Positions 1 through 7,774 of a stretch of DNA of 64,000 nt are shown here, one piece after another. The stretch's first letter is position 1. Each line of letters begins with the position of its first letter. Position numbers and translations under genes: made by a program. The notes beneath the pieces were generated by a model. The model was not told the origin of the DNA and searched no databases. It saw nothing but the letters and a program-made list of their open reading frames with translations. Source of the DNA: Streptomyces sp. STR69 (GTDB lineage: Bacteria; Actinomycetota; Actinomycetes; Streptomycetales; Streptomycetaceae); the NCBI RefSeq assembly GCF_024519455.1, contig NZ_JALJRY010000028.1:62001-126000 (forward strand). Reading direction: 5' to 3'.

Positions 1-122
1 GCGGAGCCGAGTCCGGAGACGGCGCGGGACAGCCAGAAGTTCCGGAAACCTGGGATCCGTCGGAGGGGCGGGACGTGAGGGATGGGCGGGGTGGTGTCTG
101 CGTCGGTGACGCTGTCGGTCAT
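1..122 (-). CDS. MFS transporter, N-terminal fragment cut by the window edge
   Basis: Only the first 40 codons are in the window. The ATG at 122 has a GGAG eight bases upstream. The visible N-terminus is a polar tail followed by RRIPGFRNFWLSRAVSGLGS, the typical entry into the first membrane helix of major-facilitator permeases (a short arginine-rich segment, then FWLSRAVSGLGS). Substrate cannot be guessed from this fragment. It points the same way as the reductase cluster upstream of it, with about 170 bases between them. Confidence 0.6.
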   Translation of the reverse strand, partial: MTDSVTDADTTPPIPHVPPLRRIPGFRNFWLSRAVSGLGS

Positions 123-295
123 CTGTCGAACTCCATGACGAAGGACCGGCGGGCGCGGAGTGGGCCGTCGGTGCGGTGCGGGGTGCTGCGGGGTGCCGGA
201 ACCGGAGTGGGTTCAGGGCATGAAAAAGGGTCGACACCCGGTCCGGTTGGTTGGTGACCGGAGGTGTCGACCCGAAGGAACGAACTGGGGGGATT

Positions 296-1312
296 TTAGC
301 AAGGATGGGCGAGGAGGCTCTCGGCGGTTTCCGTGATGGTGTCCTCGATAGGACGTGCCCGCCAGCCGAGGAGCTGCTCGGCCTTGGCGCTCGTGGCGTC
401 CAGGTCCCGGCCCAACTGGTGCCTCAGCAGCCGCAGTTCCGGATTCACTGTGCCCAGGGCGCGGGCGAGCCACAGGGGCAGTTCACGGGTCGGGGCCTTC
501 GCGGCCCGCTCGCCCAGGCGGTCGCGGAGAACGCGCGCGATCTCGACCATGCGCAGGCTGTGCCCGGCGATCGCGAGGAAGCGCTGGCCGGCGGCTTTCG
601 GATCGGTCATCGCGCGCAGGTGCAGGTCCGCGACGTCGCGCACGTCGACGAATCCCATCCCGAAGGGCGGGCACGCGGGAACCCGTCCTTCGAGCATTCT
701 GCGCACGAGACGCAGGGACGGTGGGTCGTCGGGGCCGAGCAGTGGTCCGAGGACCCCGACGGGATGCACCGCCGCCAGTTCCAGACCGCCGCCCTCTTCT
801 TCGACGAACTGCCAGGCGGCACGCTCGGCAAGCGTCTTGGAGCGCTGGTAGGGCGGGATGTCGCTGTCGACGTCGGTCCAGTCCTCCTCGGTGAACGGGG
901 TCGAGCGCGGCGGGTGTCCGATCCCGACGGCACCGAAGGCGCTCGTGAGGACGACCCGTCGCACCCCGGCGTCGCGGGCGGCGCGCAGCACCCGTACGAC
1001 GCCCTCCCGTGCCGGGACCACCAGCTCGTCGTCGTTCGCCGGGGTGTGGCGCAGGGTCGGTGAGGCGACGTGAAGGACGTAGTCGCAGTCGGCGACGGCC
1101 TTGTCCCAGCCCTCGGGGTGTTCGAGGTCGGCGCGTACGACCGTGAGACGGTCGTCGTCGAACGGTGCCGCCGCCTGCAGCCAGGAGCGCAGGGCCGGCT
1201 CGCGCCGCAGGTCGCGGACGGTGGTGCGCACGGTGTGTCCGGCGTCGAGCAGCGCCAGGACGCACCAGCTCCCGATGAAGCCCGTCCCTCCGGTGACCAG
1301 TACTCGTGACAT
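296..1312 (-). CDS. NAD(P)-dependent epimerase/reductase of the extended SDR superfamily
   Basis: The 338-residue protein begins MSRVLVTGGTGFIG, the Rossmann dinucleotide-binding motif GxxGxxG. Later come an ASPT segment after strand 4 and a YxxSK-type catalytic motif (PYQRSKTLAE, about residue 157). It resembles dihydroflavonol-4-reductase/aldehyde-reductase type SDRs acting on small carbonyl substrates in the cytoplasm. A longer reading frame exists, but ATG 1312 has GAGGAG six bases upstream and starts exactly at the Rossmann strand, so it is preferred. It is last in a minus-strand set with DUF998 and aldo/keto reductase genes, 10 bases after the DUF998 stop. The substrate is unknown. Confidence 0.85.
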   Translation of the reverse strand: MSRVLVTGGTGFIGSWCVLALLDAGHTVRTTVRDLRREPALRSWLQAAAPFDDDRLTVVRADLEHPEGWDKAVADCDYVLHVASPTLRHTPANDDELVVPAREGVVRVLRAARDAGVRRVVLTSAFGAVGIGHPPRSTPFTEEDWTDVDSDIPPYQRSKTLAERAAWQFVEEEGGGLELAAVHPVGVLGPLLGPDDPPSLRLVRRMLEGRVPACPPFGMGFVDVRDVADLHLRAMTDPKAAGQRFLAIAGHSLRMVEIARVLRDRLGERAAKAPTRELPLWLARALGTVNPELRLLRHQLGRDLDATSAKAEQLLGWRARPIEDTITETAESLLAHPC

Positions 1313-1322
1313 GTGGATCTCC

Positions 1323-2042
1323 TCAGCTCGCGAATCGTGCGTCAAGAGGGGGCAGCGGATGCGTCGTACGACGTCGCTGTACGGCGGCCACGCTGCTGCC
1401 GAGGAGGGCGTGGCCGATCATGATCGGGTAGATCACGGCGCGCTCGAACATGCCGACGTTCCACATCCAGCCGGTGAACACGTCGGCCATGAAGAGGGGG
1501 AACGCGATCAGTCCGGCGATGCCGAGCGCGATGCTCGCGATCGAACGGCTCCTGGTGAGACCGATGCGGGCTCCGCCGGCTCCGACGACGATCGCCATGA
1601 TGTTGCCGGCGAGCATGACGCCCTGCGCGCCGACGGTGTGGAAGGCGATCAGGCCGTTGTCGACGTTCGCTTCGGAGCCCTGGAAGATGCCGACGAGTGA
1701 GACCCCGGCACCGGCGAGGACGGCGAGGATCACGATGACGACCGGGCGCGTGCCCTTGCGCGGGTCGAACACGAGGAACGCGCCGACGATCAGGAGGATG
1801 CCGTAGACCACCCAGCCGGTGTCCATGACGGCACCGAGCGGGGAGTTCGCGACCTGGCCGAACGCGGTCTGCGCCGGGCCGGTCAGGCCGAGGTGGCTGA
1901 CCCAGTTGTACAGGGGCGAGTACGGCGGGTCCTGCCATGCGGCGGCGGTGACGAACTCGGCGAGCCAGGACACGAGCGGGCCGAGGAGGATGAGGAGCGC
2001 TCCGGCACGGGCGGCGGCGCCGGAGCGGACGATGGGGTTCAT
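1323..2042 (-). CDS. DUF998 integral membrane protein
   Basis: The 239-residue protein is strongly hydrophobic, with about six predicted membrane helices, e.g. ALLILLGPLVSWLAEFV near the N-terminus and VVIVILAVLAGAGVSLVGI in the middle. It carries the SPLYNWVSHLG segment typical of the DUF998 family. Its ATG overlaps the aldo/keto reductase stop in an ATGA arrangement (2042/2039), which indicates translational coupling and co-transcription. Function is unknown. Being wedged between two reductases suggests a role in handling the same compound, but this is inference. Confidence 0.8.
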   Translation of the reverse strand: MNPIVRSGAAARAGALLILLGPLVSWLAEFVTAAAWQDPPYSPLYNWVSHLGLTGPAQTAFGQVANSPLGAVMDTGWVVYGILLIVGAFLVFDPRKGTRPVVIVILAVLAGAGVSLVGIFQGSEANVDNGLIAFHTVGAQGVMLAGNIMAIVVGAGGARIGLTRSRSIASIALGIAGLIAFPLFMADVFTGWMWNVGMFERAVIYPIMIGHALLGSSVAAVQRRRTTHPLPPLDARFAS

Positions 2043-3088
2043 GCGAGGGCCATGCCCGGGACACGCTTGCGGATGGCCTCCAACTCGGCCTCGTCGGAGA
2101 CGCCCTGCCAGTCGTACCGGGGTGTGTACGGGGCCTCCAGGGCGCGTACCTCGTCGTCGGTGAGCTCGACGTCGAGGGAGGCCACGGCGTCGTCGATCTG
2201 GCTGATCGAACCGGCGCCGACCAGGGGTGCGGTGACGACCGGTTGGTGGCACAGCCAGGCGAGCGCGATCTGCGCACGGCTCACGCCGCGGGTGTCGGCG
2301 ATCTGTCCGACCGCGTCGACGATCGCGCGGTTGGAGGCCTCCTGCTCGGGCGAGTAGAGCAGGTCCGCGTACGCTCCGTCGGTCTCGGAGCGCGCCGTGG
2401 AGCGGGCGTCGTCCCAGCCCCGGGCGAGACGGCCGCGGGCCAGCGGCGACCAGACGACCGTGCCGACACCCTCGTCCAGGCACAGCGGGATCATCTCCCG
2501 CTCCTCCTCGCGGGCGAGCAGGTTGTAGTGGTCCTGCATCGACACGAACCGCGCCCAGCCGTGCTGCTTCTGCAGATGCAGCGCCTTCGCGAACTCCCAG
2601 GCGTGCATGGACGAGGCGCCGAGGTAGCGGACCTTGCCCGCCTTCACGAGGTCGCTGAGCGCCTCGAGCGTCTCCTCCCACGGGGTGGAGTGGTCGTTGC
2701 GGTGGATCTGGTAGAGGTCGATGTAGTCCGTGCCGAGGCGGCGCAGCGAGTGCTCGACCTCGGTCATGACCGCCTTGCGCGACAGCCCCCGTCCGTTCGG
2801 TCCCAGTCGCATCGGATGGCGCAGCTTCGTGGCGATCACCACGGCATCCCGGTCGGCGAAGTCCTTCAGCGCCCGGCCGAGGATCTCCTCACTGGAACCG
2901 TTGGAGTACAGGTTCGCGGTGTCGAAGAAGTTGATCCCCGCCTCCAGCGCGTGCTTGACGAGCGGGCGCGCGTCCTCCTCGCCCAGCGACCAGACGGGGT
3001 GCCCGCGGTCGGGCTCGCCGTAGGTCATCGCGCCGATCGCGATCGGGGACACGTCGAGGCCGGTCATGCCGAGCTTGATGTATCGCAT
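2039..3088 (-). CDS. Aldo/keto reductase
   Basis: The 349-residue NADPH-dependent oxidoreductase has a (beta/alpha)8 barrel. Visible family marks are INFFDTANLYSNGSSEEILG near residue 60 (catalytic Asp and Tyr), VVIATKLRHP (catalytic Lys) and DYIDLYQIHR (catalytic His). The C-terminal ALAWLCHQPVVTAPLVGAGS segment binds NADP. ATG 3088 was chosen because AAGGAG sits four bases upstream and MRYIKLGMTGLDVSPIAIG is the normal family start; the frame stays open further upstream, into the operator region. Two identical palindromes upstream and a divergent TetR gene suggest it is repressed by that regulator. Confidence 0.93.
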   Translation of the reverse strand: MRYIKLGMTGLDVSPIAIGAMTYGEPDRGHPVWSLGEEDARPLVKHALEAGINFFDTANLYSNGSSEEILGRALKDFADRDAVVIATKLRHPMRLGPNGRGLSRKAVMTEVEHSLRRLGTDYIDLYQIHRNDHSTPWEETLEALSDLVKAGKVRYLGASSMHAWEFAKALHLQKQHGWARFVSMQDHYNLLAREEEREMIPLCLDEGVGTVVWSPLARGRLARGWDDARSTARSETDGAYADLLYSPEQEASNRAIVDAVGQIADTRGVSRAQIALAWLCHQPVVTAPLVGAGSISQIDDAVASLDVELTDDEVRALEAPYTPRYDWQGVSDEAELEAIRKRVPGMALA

Positions 3089-3103
3089 GACGCTCCTTAA
3101 GAT

Positions 3104-3145
3104 AAGTGGAGAGCTCTCCGAATACCGTAGTGGAGAGCTCTCCAC
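3104..3145. promoter_or_regulatory. Two-palindrome TetR operator in the divergent promoter region
   Basis: GGAGAGCTCTCC occurs twice, at 3108-3119 and 3132-3143, with centres 24 bp apart. The second extends to a perfect 16-bp palindrome, GTGGAGAGCTCTCCAC (3130-3145). They lie between the divergent aldo/keto reductase and TetR starts, the usual place for a self-regulating TetR operator. Assignment to this regulator is inference. Confidence 0.75.
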
Positions 3146-3163
3146 TTAGCAAGGTGAGGCCCA

Positions 3164-3700
3164 GTGGTCCGTTCGGACGCCCGTGAGAACAGGGCACGCA
3201 TCCTCGCCGCCGCGCGCGAAGCGCTCGCAGCGGACGGCAGCACGTCGATGAACCAGATCGCCCAGCGCGCCGAAGTCGGCGCGGGCACCCTGTACCGCAA
3301 CTTCCCCACCCGCGAGGCGCTGCTCCTGGCCGTCTACCAGGACGAGGTCACCCGCATCACCGCCACCGTGCCCGACCTGCTGACCCGACTGACGCCACTG
3401 GAAGCGCTCCGCCACTGGACGACCGACCTCGTCGAGGCCATGCGCAGAAAGCACGGCCTCGGAGACGCCCTCAGCGCGGGCGCGCAACAAACGATCACCG
3501 AGCAGAGCTACGGCCCCGTCATCGCCGCCCTCACAGAACTCCTCGACGCCGGCAAGAAGGACGGCACCATCCGCGCCGACGCCGATCCCGCCGACTTCCT
3601 CCAGCTCACCGGCGCACTCTGGCGCGCCGCGTCCACCCCCGAGGACCGGGCTCCCCACATGCTCGCCCTCATCCTCGACGGACTCCGCACACACCGGTAG
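3164..3700 (+). CDS. TetR/AcrR-family transcriptional regulator
   Basis: The 178-residue repressor starts at GTG 3164, four bases after AAGGTGAGG. Residues 8-55 form the TetR DNA-binding domain (RARILAAAREALAADG, then a helix-turn-helix ending GAGTLYRNFPTREALL). The C-terminal helices form a ligand-binding/dimerisation domain of the SbtR-like type. It is transcribed away from the reductase cluster, across an intergenic region carrying two identical palindromes, so it probably represses itself and that cluster. Confidence 0.9.
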   Translation: MVRSDARENRARILAAAREALAADGSTSMNQIAQRAEVGAGTLYRNFPTREALLLAVYQDEVTRITATVPDLLTRLTPLEALRHWTTDLVEAMRRKHGLGDALSAGAQQTITEQSYGPVIAALTELLDAGKKDGTIRADADPADFLQLTGALWRAASTPEDRAPHMLALILDGLRTHR

Positions 3701-3728
3701 CCGCCGCGCACCCTTCACGCCGGCGGCT
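3699..3728 (+). terminator. Hairpin after the TetR gene
   Basis: A perfect 8-bp inverted repeat (AGCCGCCG at 3699-3706, CGGCGGCT at 3721-3728) begins on the TetR stop codon. There is no T-run, as is common in high-GC genomes. A terminator role is inferred from position. Confidence 0.45.
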
Positions 3729-3957
3729 GCGGGTCGTTCACATGGACACTCCGGCCCGCCTCCCCGCTCTCCTTCCCCCATACAGAGGACAGCCGCCGAC
3801 GCGCATCCGCTAGGCTGTCCCTGGTCAGCCGTTGGTACGTCGCGTTGTCTGCTCAGGTGACAGGGCAGAGAGCGCAGGACCACGTCCGACCAGCGGGCTT
3901 GTGCTCCTCGTCGAAGATCCGCAGCCGGGTTTTCGACAAGGTCTCCCACAAGCCCCC

Positions 3958-4033
3958 GCCTTCGTAGCTCAGGGGATAGAGCACCGCTCTCCTAAAGCGG
4001 GTGTCGCAGGTTCGAATCCTGCCGGGGGCACCA
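3958..4033 (+). tRNA. tRNA-Arg (anticodon CCT), integration site of the ICE
   Basis: A cloverleaf can be drawn by hand: acceptor GCCTTCG/CGGGGGC (two G-U pairs), D-arm GCTC/GAGC, anticodon stem CCGCT/AGCGG around the loop CTCCTAA (anticodon CCT), T-arm GCAGG/CCTGC with loop TTCGAAT, discriminator A and encoded CCA. The 3' part from 3986 on is the left copy of the ICE attachment repeat, so the tRNA stays intact after integration. Confidence 0.96.
3986..4033 (+). repeat. attL: left 48-bp direct repeat of the ICE
   Basis: The stretch from GCTCTCCTAAAGCGG to the tRNA CCA end is identical to 46015-46062 and diverges immediately on both sides. It covers the anticodon arm to the 3' end of tRNA-Arg, a classic tyrosine-integrase attachment core. 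Confidence 0.93.
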
Positions 4034-4117
4034 CCTCTGACCAGCGCGTTCACCCTGTCGGGGTGGGCGCGCTGGTCTTCGTGGCCATGGCATTGACCAT
4101 GAATAGGTTCCGTAGTC

Positions 4118-5773
4118 ATGGCGAACACAAGGTCCAGGCGACGTCAGCGCGGCAGCATCCGCCCCCACGGGGACGGTTTCCAGGTGCGGGTCTACGCGGG
4201 GCGTGACCCGCTCACGAAGAAGGACCTCTACCTCCACGGGCAGGCCGGCGACCCGGAGGCAGCGGAAAAGCTCCGCACGAAACTCCTCCACGAGGTCGAC
4301 GAGCAGCGGCACCCCAAGAGCCAGGTCGCTCTGTCGTTCCTGCTCGACCGCTGGCTCGGCGTGGCCGAGCTGGACGAGTCCTCGTACGAGCGGGCCGAGG
4401 GCCTGATCCGCAACTACCTCAAGCCCACGTTCGGCGACCTCAAGGCGAGCAAGCTGACCGCCGAGATGCTGGAGCTGCTCTACGCCCGGCTGCGGCGCTG
4501 CAGGGAACAGTGCGACGGCCGGCGCAACGGCAAGACCGACCCGAAGACGAAGAAGAAGCACGTCTGCAAGCACCTCGCGCCGAACTCCGTACGCAAGATT
4601 CACTTCATCCTGCTGCCTGCCCTCGACCGCGGGATGCGCTGGGGCTACGTGACAACGAACGTCGCCGCCCTCGCCGATCCGCCCTCACAGCCAAAGCCCA
4701 ACCCAGACCCGCCAACTCCCGAAGAGGCAGCGCTCGTTCTCAACACCGCCTGGCAACGGGACCTGGACTGGGGGACGTTCCTGTTCATGACGATGGTGAC
4801 CGGCTCCCGGCGGGGCGAAATGTGCGCCCTGCGCTGGTCCGACATCAACTTCGACCGGCTCGAACTCTTCGTGAAGCACTCCAACAACCGCCGGCGCATC
4901 AAGGACACGAAGACCCACCAACGCCGCAAGCAGTCCATCGACGTGATCACGCGCTCGGTCCTGCTCGCCCACCGCACCCGGGCCGAGGAACGCTGCAGGG
5001 CACTGGGCGGTGAACTGGCCCGCGACGCCTTCGTCTTCTCCCAAGAGGCCGACTCCACCATCCCCCTGCTGCCCCCGAGCGTCAGCCAGCGCTACCGCCG
5101 CCTGGCCGAGAAGCTGGCGATCCACACCCACCGCCTGAAGGACCTGCGTTCGTACAACGTGACCGAACTGCTCGGCGGCGGCGCCGACGTCCGCACCGTC
5201 GCCGGCCGCGTCGGCCACGGCAACGGAGGGGCGACCACCCTCAAGTACTACGCGGCCTTCCTGGCCACCGCCGACCGCCAGGCGGTGACCATGTTCGCCA
5301 AGCAACTACCGGTCCCCGAGGCCCTGCTCACCGAACGGCCCGTGACCACCACCATCAACGAGCTACGCCTGGCGTGCGAGTGCGGCAACGAGTCTCTGTG
5401 GGCCATGGTCGTCGTCACCGATGACGGCGCCGAAGCGCTATGCGGCCAGTGCGAGGCCACAGTCGTGGCCCGCTTGGACACCTCGCTGGGGCACCTGCCC
5501 GGCCGCGTGATCAAGGCCGATGCCGTGCCGGCGCGGAAACTCGCGCCCTGGGAAGAGCTCACCGAGGAGCTCAAGGAAGCCATCGCCGACGGCACCTTGC
5601 CGCCCGGCGAGGAAATCCCCACCGTCGCCGACATCGCCCAGGCGCACGGCGTCTCCGTCGCCACCGCACACCGCGCCTTCGCTCAGCTGAAGAAGGACGG
5701 CTTGATCGAGGTCAGCCGCGGCCGCCGCGCCATCGTCTGCTCGCGCCAGGAGGAGGCCGTCGATGCCGCGTAA
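4118..5773 (+). CDS. int: Tyrosine site-specific integrase with C-terminal GntR-type winged helix
   Basis: The 551-residue recombinase lies next to attL and should catalyse integration and excision at tRNA-Arg. Residues about 10-190 hold the arm-binding and core-binding regions, including an unusual Cys-containing insert (CREQCDGRRNGKTD...HVC). The catalytic domain has the first Arg in TGSRRGEMCALRW (~231), LKDLRSY (~341, Lys replacing the usual His of HxxR), GHGNGG (~366) and the nucleophile in LKYY (~377). After a linker with a possible zinc knuckle (CECGNESLWAM ... CGQC), residues about 475-540 form a GntR-like wHTH (IPTVADIAQAHGVSVATAHR). No excisionase gene lies beside it. The ribosome site is weak. 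Confidence 0.95.
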   Translation: MANTRSRRRQRGSIRPHGDGFQVRVYAGRDPLTKKDLYLHGQAGDPEAAEKLRTKLLHEVDEQRHPKSQVALSFLLDRWLGVAELDESSYERAEGLIRNYLKPTFGDLKASKLTAEMLELLYARLRRCREQCDGRRNGKTDPKTKKKHVCKHLAPNSVRKIHFILLPALDRGMRWGYVTTNVAALADPPSQPKPNPDPPTPEEAALVLNTAWQRDLDWGTFLFMTMVTGSRRGEMCALRWSDINFDRLELFVKHSNNRRRIKDTKTHQRRKQSIDVITRSVLLAHRTRAEERCRALGGELARDAFVFSQEADSTIPLLPPSVSQRYRRLAEKLAIHTHRLKDLRSYNVTELLGGGADVRTVAGRVGHGNGGATTLKYYAAFLATADRQAVTMFAKQLPVPEALLTERPVTTTINELRLACECGNESLWAMVVVTDDGAEALCGQCEATVVARLDTSLGHLPGRVIKADAVPARKLAPWEELTEELKEAIADGTLPPGEEIPTVADIAQAHGVSVATAHRAFAQLKKDGLIEVSRGRRAIVCSRQEEAVDAA

Positions 5774-5801
5774 GCCTGGCTGCTCCGCGTAGCGGCCAGG
5801 C
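5774..5801 (+). terminator. Hairpin after the integrase gene
   Basis: GCCTGGC (5774-5780) pairs with GCCAGGC (5795-5801), directly after the integrase stop codon. The inner bases GCT/AGC can extend the stem. There is no T-run. The rest of 5802-6058 shows no clear feature. Confidence 0.45.
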
Positions 5802-6058
5802 GCAGTTCACTACGGCATTAGCGCGGCACAGAGAGTGGGCGCAGTGACATGCCGATTGGCAAGAAACACCCGATCTTGCCTGAGGTCCAGTCTTGGGTGG
5901 TGACCGGTATGACCAAGGTTCCCTGACCTGGGGTTTCACTGGTGGCGGCTTTGGCTTCTCAGTCACCGTCGGTCGTCATTGGTCACCTCCGGGCGCCCTC
6001 GCACGGACCAGAGACGGCCCCGCGCTGGCCCTGGTCAAGGGCGTCGTAACCTCCTCAG

Positions 6059-6601
6059 GTGGACGACTCCTCTTGCTTCTGTCTTCTGTGCGCGCCTCCC
6101 GCGGGTGGCCCCGCCTGGGATGAACGCGATGGCCGCATAGCCGCGAGCGGGTCCGACTTTGGCTGGCATGTGATGGGCGTCGGCGCTGGCGGTGAGACGC
6201 CGGCGGACTGGGCCTACTCCATTGGCCTGTGGCACACCTTGCGCAGCCCTGAGGTCTGCATCTTCGGTCTGCGGGTCGAGACGATGATGCCCATCCTCAA
6301 CGTTGCAGGGGAAGAGATCCGCAACGGTCACCCGCTGGAACCCGACCAGCTGCGTGACGACATCCTGAACGGCTACTCGGTGGCTGTCCGGCCGGTGCAC
6401 CCGAGTTGGTACCGGGACTTCTTCGGCGCCGGCATCGACTTCTACCAGGCGCCCCCGCTTCCGCTCGTGCAGCTGTTCTGGCCCGACAAGGAAGGCCGGT
6501 TTCCGTGGGACGACCAGGCGCAGGAGTACTGCCGCGCCAGTCAACCTCAGCTGTGGATCCCGAAGGATCAAACCAACGGACCATGGGCTGACCTCGACTG
6601 A
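6059..6601 (+). CDS. DUF4262 domain protein
   Basis: The 180-residue protein has the DUF4262 signature: a YSIGLWHTLRSPEVCIFGL segment, a helix ending NVAGEEIRNG, and a C-terminal PLVQLFWPDKEGRFPWD motif. The N-terminus has a CFCLLC cluster that could bind metal. It starts at GTG 6059 without a convincing ribosome site, so the start is uncertain. The biochemical role of DUF4262 is not established. It sits alone between the integrase and a membrane-protein gene, in a region likely to be cargo. Confidence 0.7.
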   Translation: MDDSSCFCLLCAPPAGGPAWDERDGRIAASGSDFGWHVMGVGAGGETPADWAYSIGLWHTLRSPEVCIFGLRVETMMPILNVAGEEIRNGHPLEPDQLRDDILNGYSVAVRPVHPSWYRDFFGAGIDFYQAPPLPLVQLFWPDKEGRFPWDDQAQEYCRASQPQLWIPKDQTNGPWADLD

Positions 6602-7038
6602 GGTCGACGGCTCGGCTCCTGGCCTGGGGCGCCGGGTGGTGCTGCTGCCCTCATACGGCCCGCGGTGACGTAAAGAGCCCCGCCTTAGGAGTTCGATCAC
6701 CGGGGCGTGCGACCTGCCGGACCGGGTCCCCGTGGTCACCTGTCGTCCTTGTTGTGTCCGCCCCTATCCGGCATCGTTCGCCGCCGTTGATGTCAGCTGG
6801 TGATGTCAGCCGATGGCTTACGTACTGACAGGCAATAGCCGTGCCTGGGCAAGTGCTTCGGCACGCAGCTTCCTGAGGCGGTCACGGAAACCATTGTTCG
6901 CGGGTGGTCCAAGTTATCGGCGTAAGGCAGGGCCAGGTCCAGAAGGAGCCGGTTCCGGAGCGTACATCTGTCGTTTACAGTGCGGGACAGCCCTTAGGGA
7001 GCGTCGAAGACGGCTGGGTTGCATGGAGGAGGGTGGAC
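6602..7038. other. Gene-free stretch with two ATGTCAGC motifs
   Basis: No convincing gene is seen. Two ATGTCAGC sequences lie at 6790-6797 and 6803-6810, close to the GTCAGCG unit arrayed at 21839-22014. Their role is unknown. Promoter elements for the downstream gene presumably lie here, but no clear -10/-35 pair is visible. Confidence 0.4.
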
Positions 7039-7563
7039 TTGGATGTCAACTCTGTGGTCGTCTCAGTGGCCGGTGTGGCGGGAACGTTGGGCGCGGCACT
7101 GCTCACGCAGCGTCAGGCGGAGCGAGCCAAGCGCCGAGAGATCGACCTGCTACGGCGGCTGGACGAAGCTCGGGATGAGTTGACGCTTCGTCGTACTTGC
7201 TACGTGGAAGTCAACCGAGACGCGCGCATGTTCAACACGGCACTCAACCATCACTTACACGTAATGCGCGAGCGTCCTGTCAACGACGCCGACAAACAAG
7301 CCCTGGACGATGCAAAAGCCGCTCACCGCGACCGGCATTCACAGGTTCAGATGATCGCTCCGGATCAAGTGCTGATGCTGGCCAGCGCTGCAAACCAGGC
7401 GCTGAACAGCGTCTACGGGCAGGTCAAGAGACTTGAGCGCGGCGAACCCGGGCCAGGAGATACCGTGGAATCCGCCTCCCGGGCACAGTCTGAAATATGG
7501 GACCGACTGCGCGAGATGCGTCGCGCTATGCGTCAAGATTTGGGAGTGCAGCCACCACCGTAG
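7039..7563 (+). CDS. Small membrane-anchored hypothetical protein
   Basis: The 174-residue protein begins LDVNSVVVSVAGVAGTLGAA, one short N-terminal membrane segment, followed by a basic QRQAERAKRREIDLLRRL stretch and a long helical cytoplasmic part. TTG 7039 is favoured because GGAGGAGGG lies just upstream (7025-7033) and the membrane segment starts there; GTG 7033 is the alternative. Layout (membrane anchor, helical body) resembles the gene at 12716-13183. No function is recognised. Confidence 0.6.
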   Translation: MDVNSVVVSVAGVAGTLGAALLTQRQAERAKRREIDLLRRLDEARDELTLRRTCYVEVNRDARMFNTALNHHLHVMRERPVNDADKQALDDAKAAHRDRHSQVQMIAPDQVLMLASAANQALNSVYGQVKRLERGEPGPGDTVESASRAQSEIWDRLREMRRAMRQDLGVQPPP

Positions 7564-7774
7564 GGGTGTCCCGACAGGATTCGAGCCGGCGCACACGGCT
7601 CTGGAGGGCCTTTCAGATGGCTGCGTTTCTCCTGGTCAGCCGATGTGTAACCGCCCTGGCACAGGCAACCTGTCCACGGATGGTCCACGGAGTCGGAGGC
7701 CAGTTAGATTCTGGGCGTCCTGGCCAAAGACCGCCCCTATACGGATTGCACGACGGGCCCTTTGAGGCTGAGGG
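7564..7774. other. Intergenic region between convergent genes
   Basis: No gene is supported here. A short stretch at about 7566-7605 reads on the minus strand like a degenerate tRNA T-arm, but it does not fold properly. It separates the converging genes at 7039-7563 and 7775-10966. Confidence 0.3.

Noticed and set aside
7566..7605. tRNA-like sequence (GGATTCGAGCC context) on the minus strand
   Set aside because: It reads like a T-arm but neither T-stem, anticodon stem nor acceptor pairs properly; at best an old fragment.
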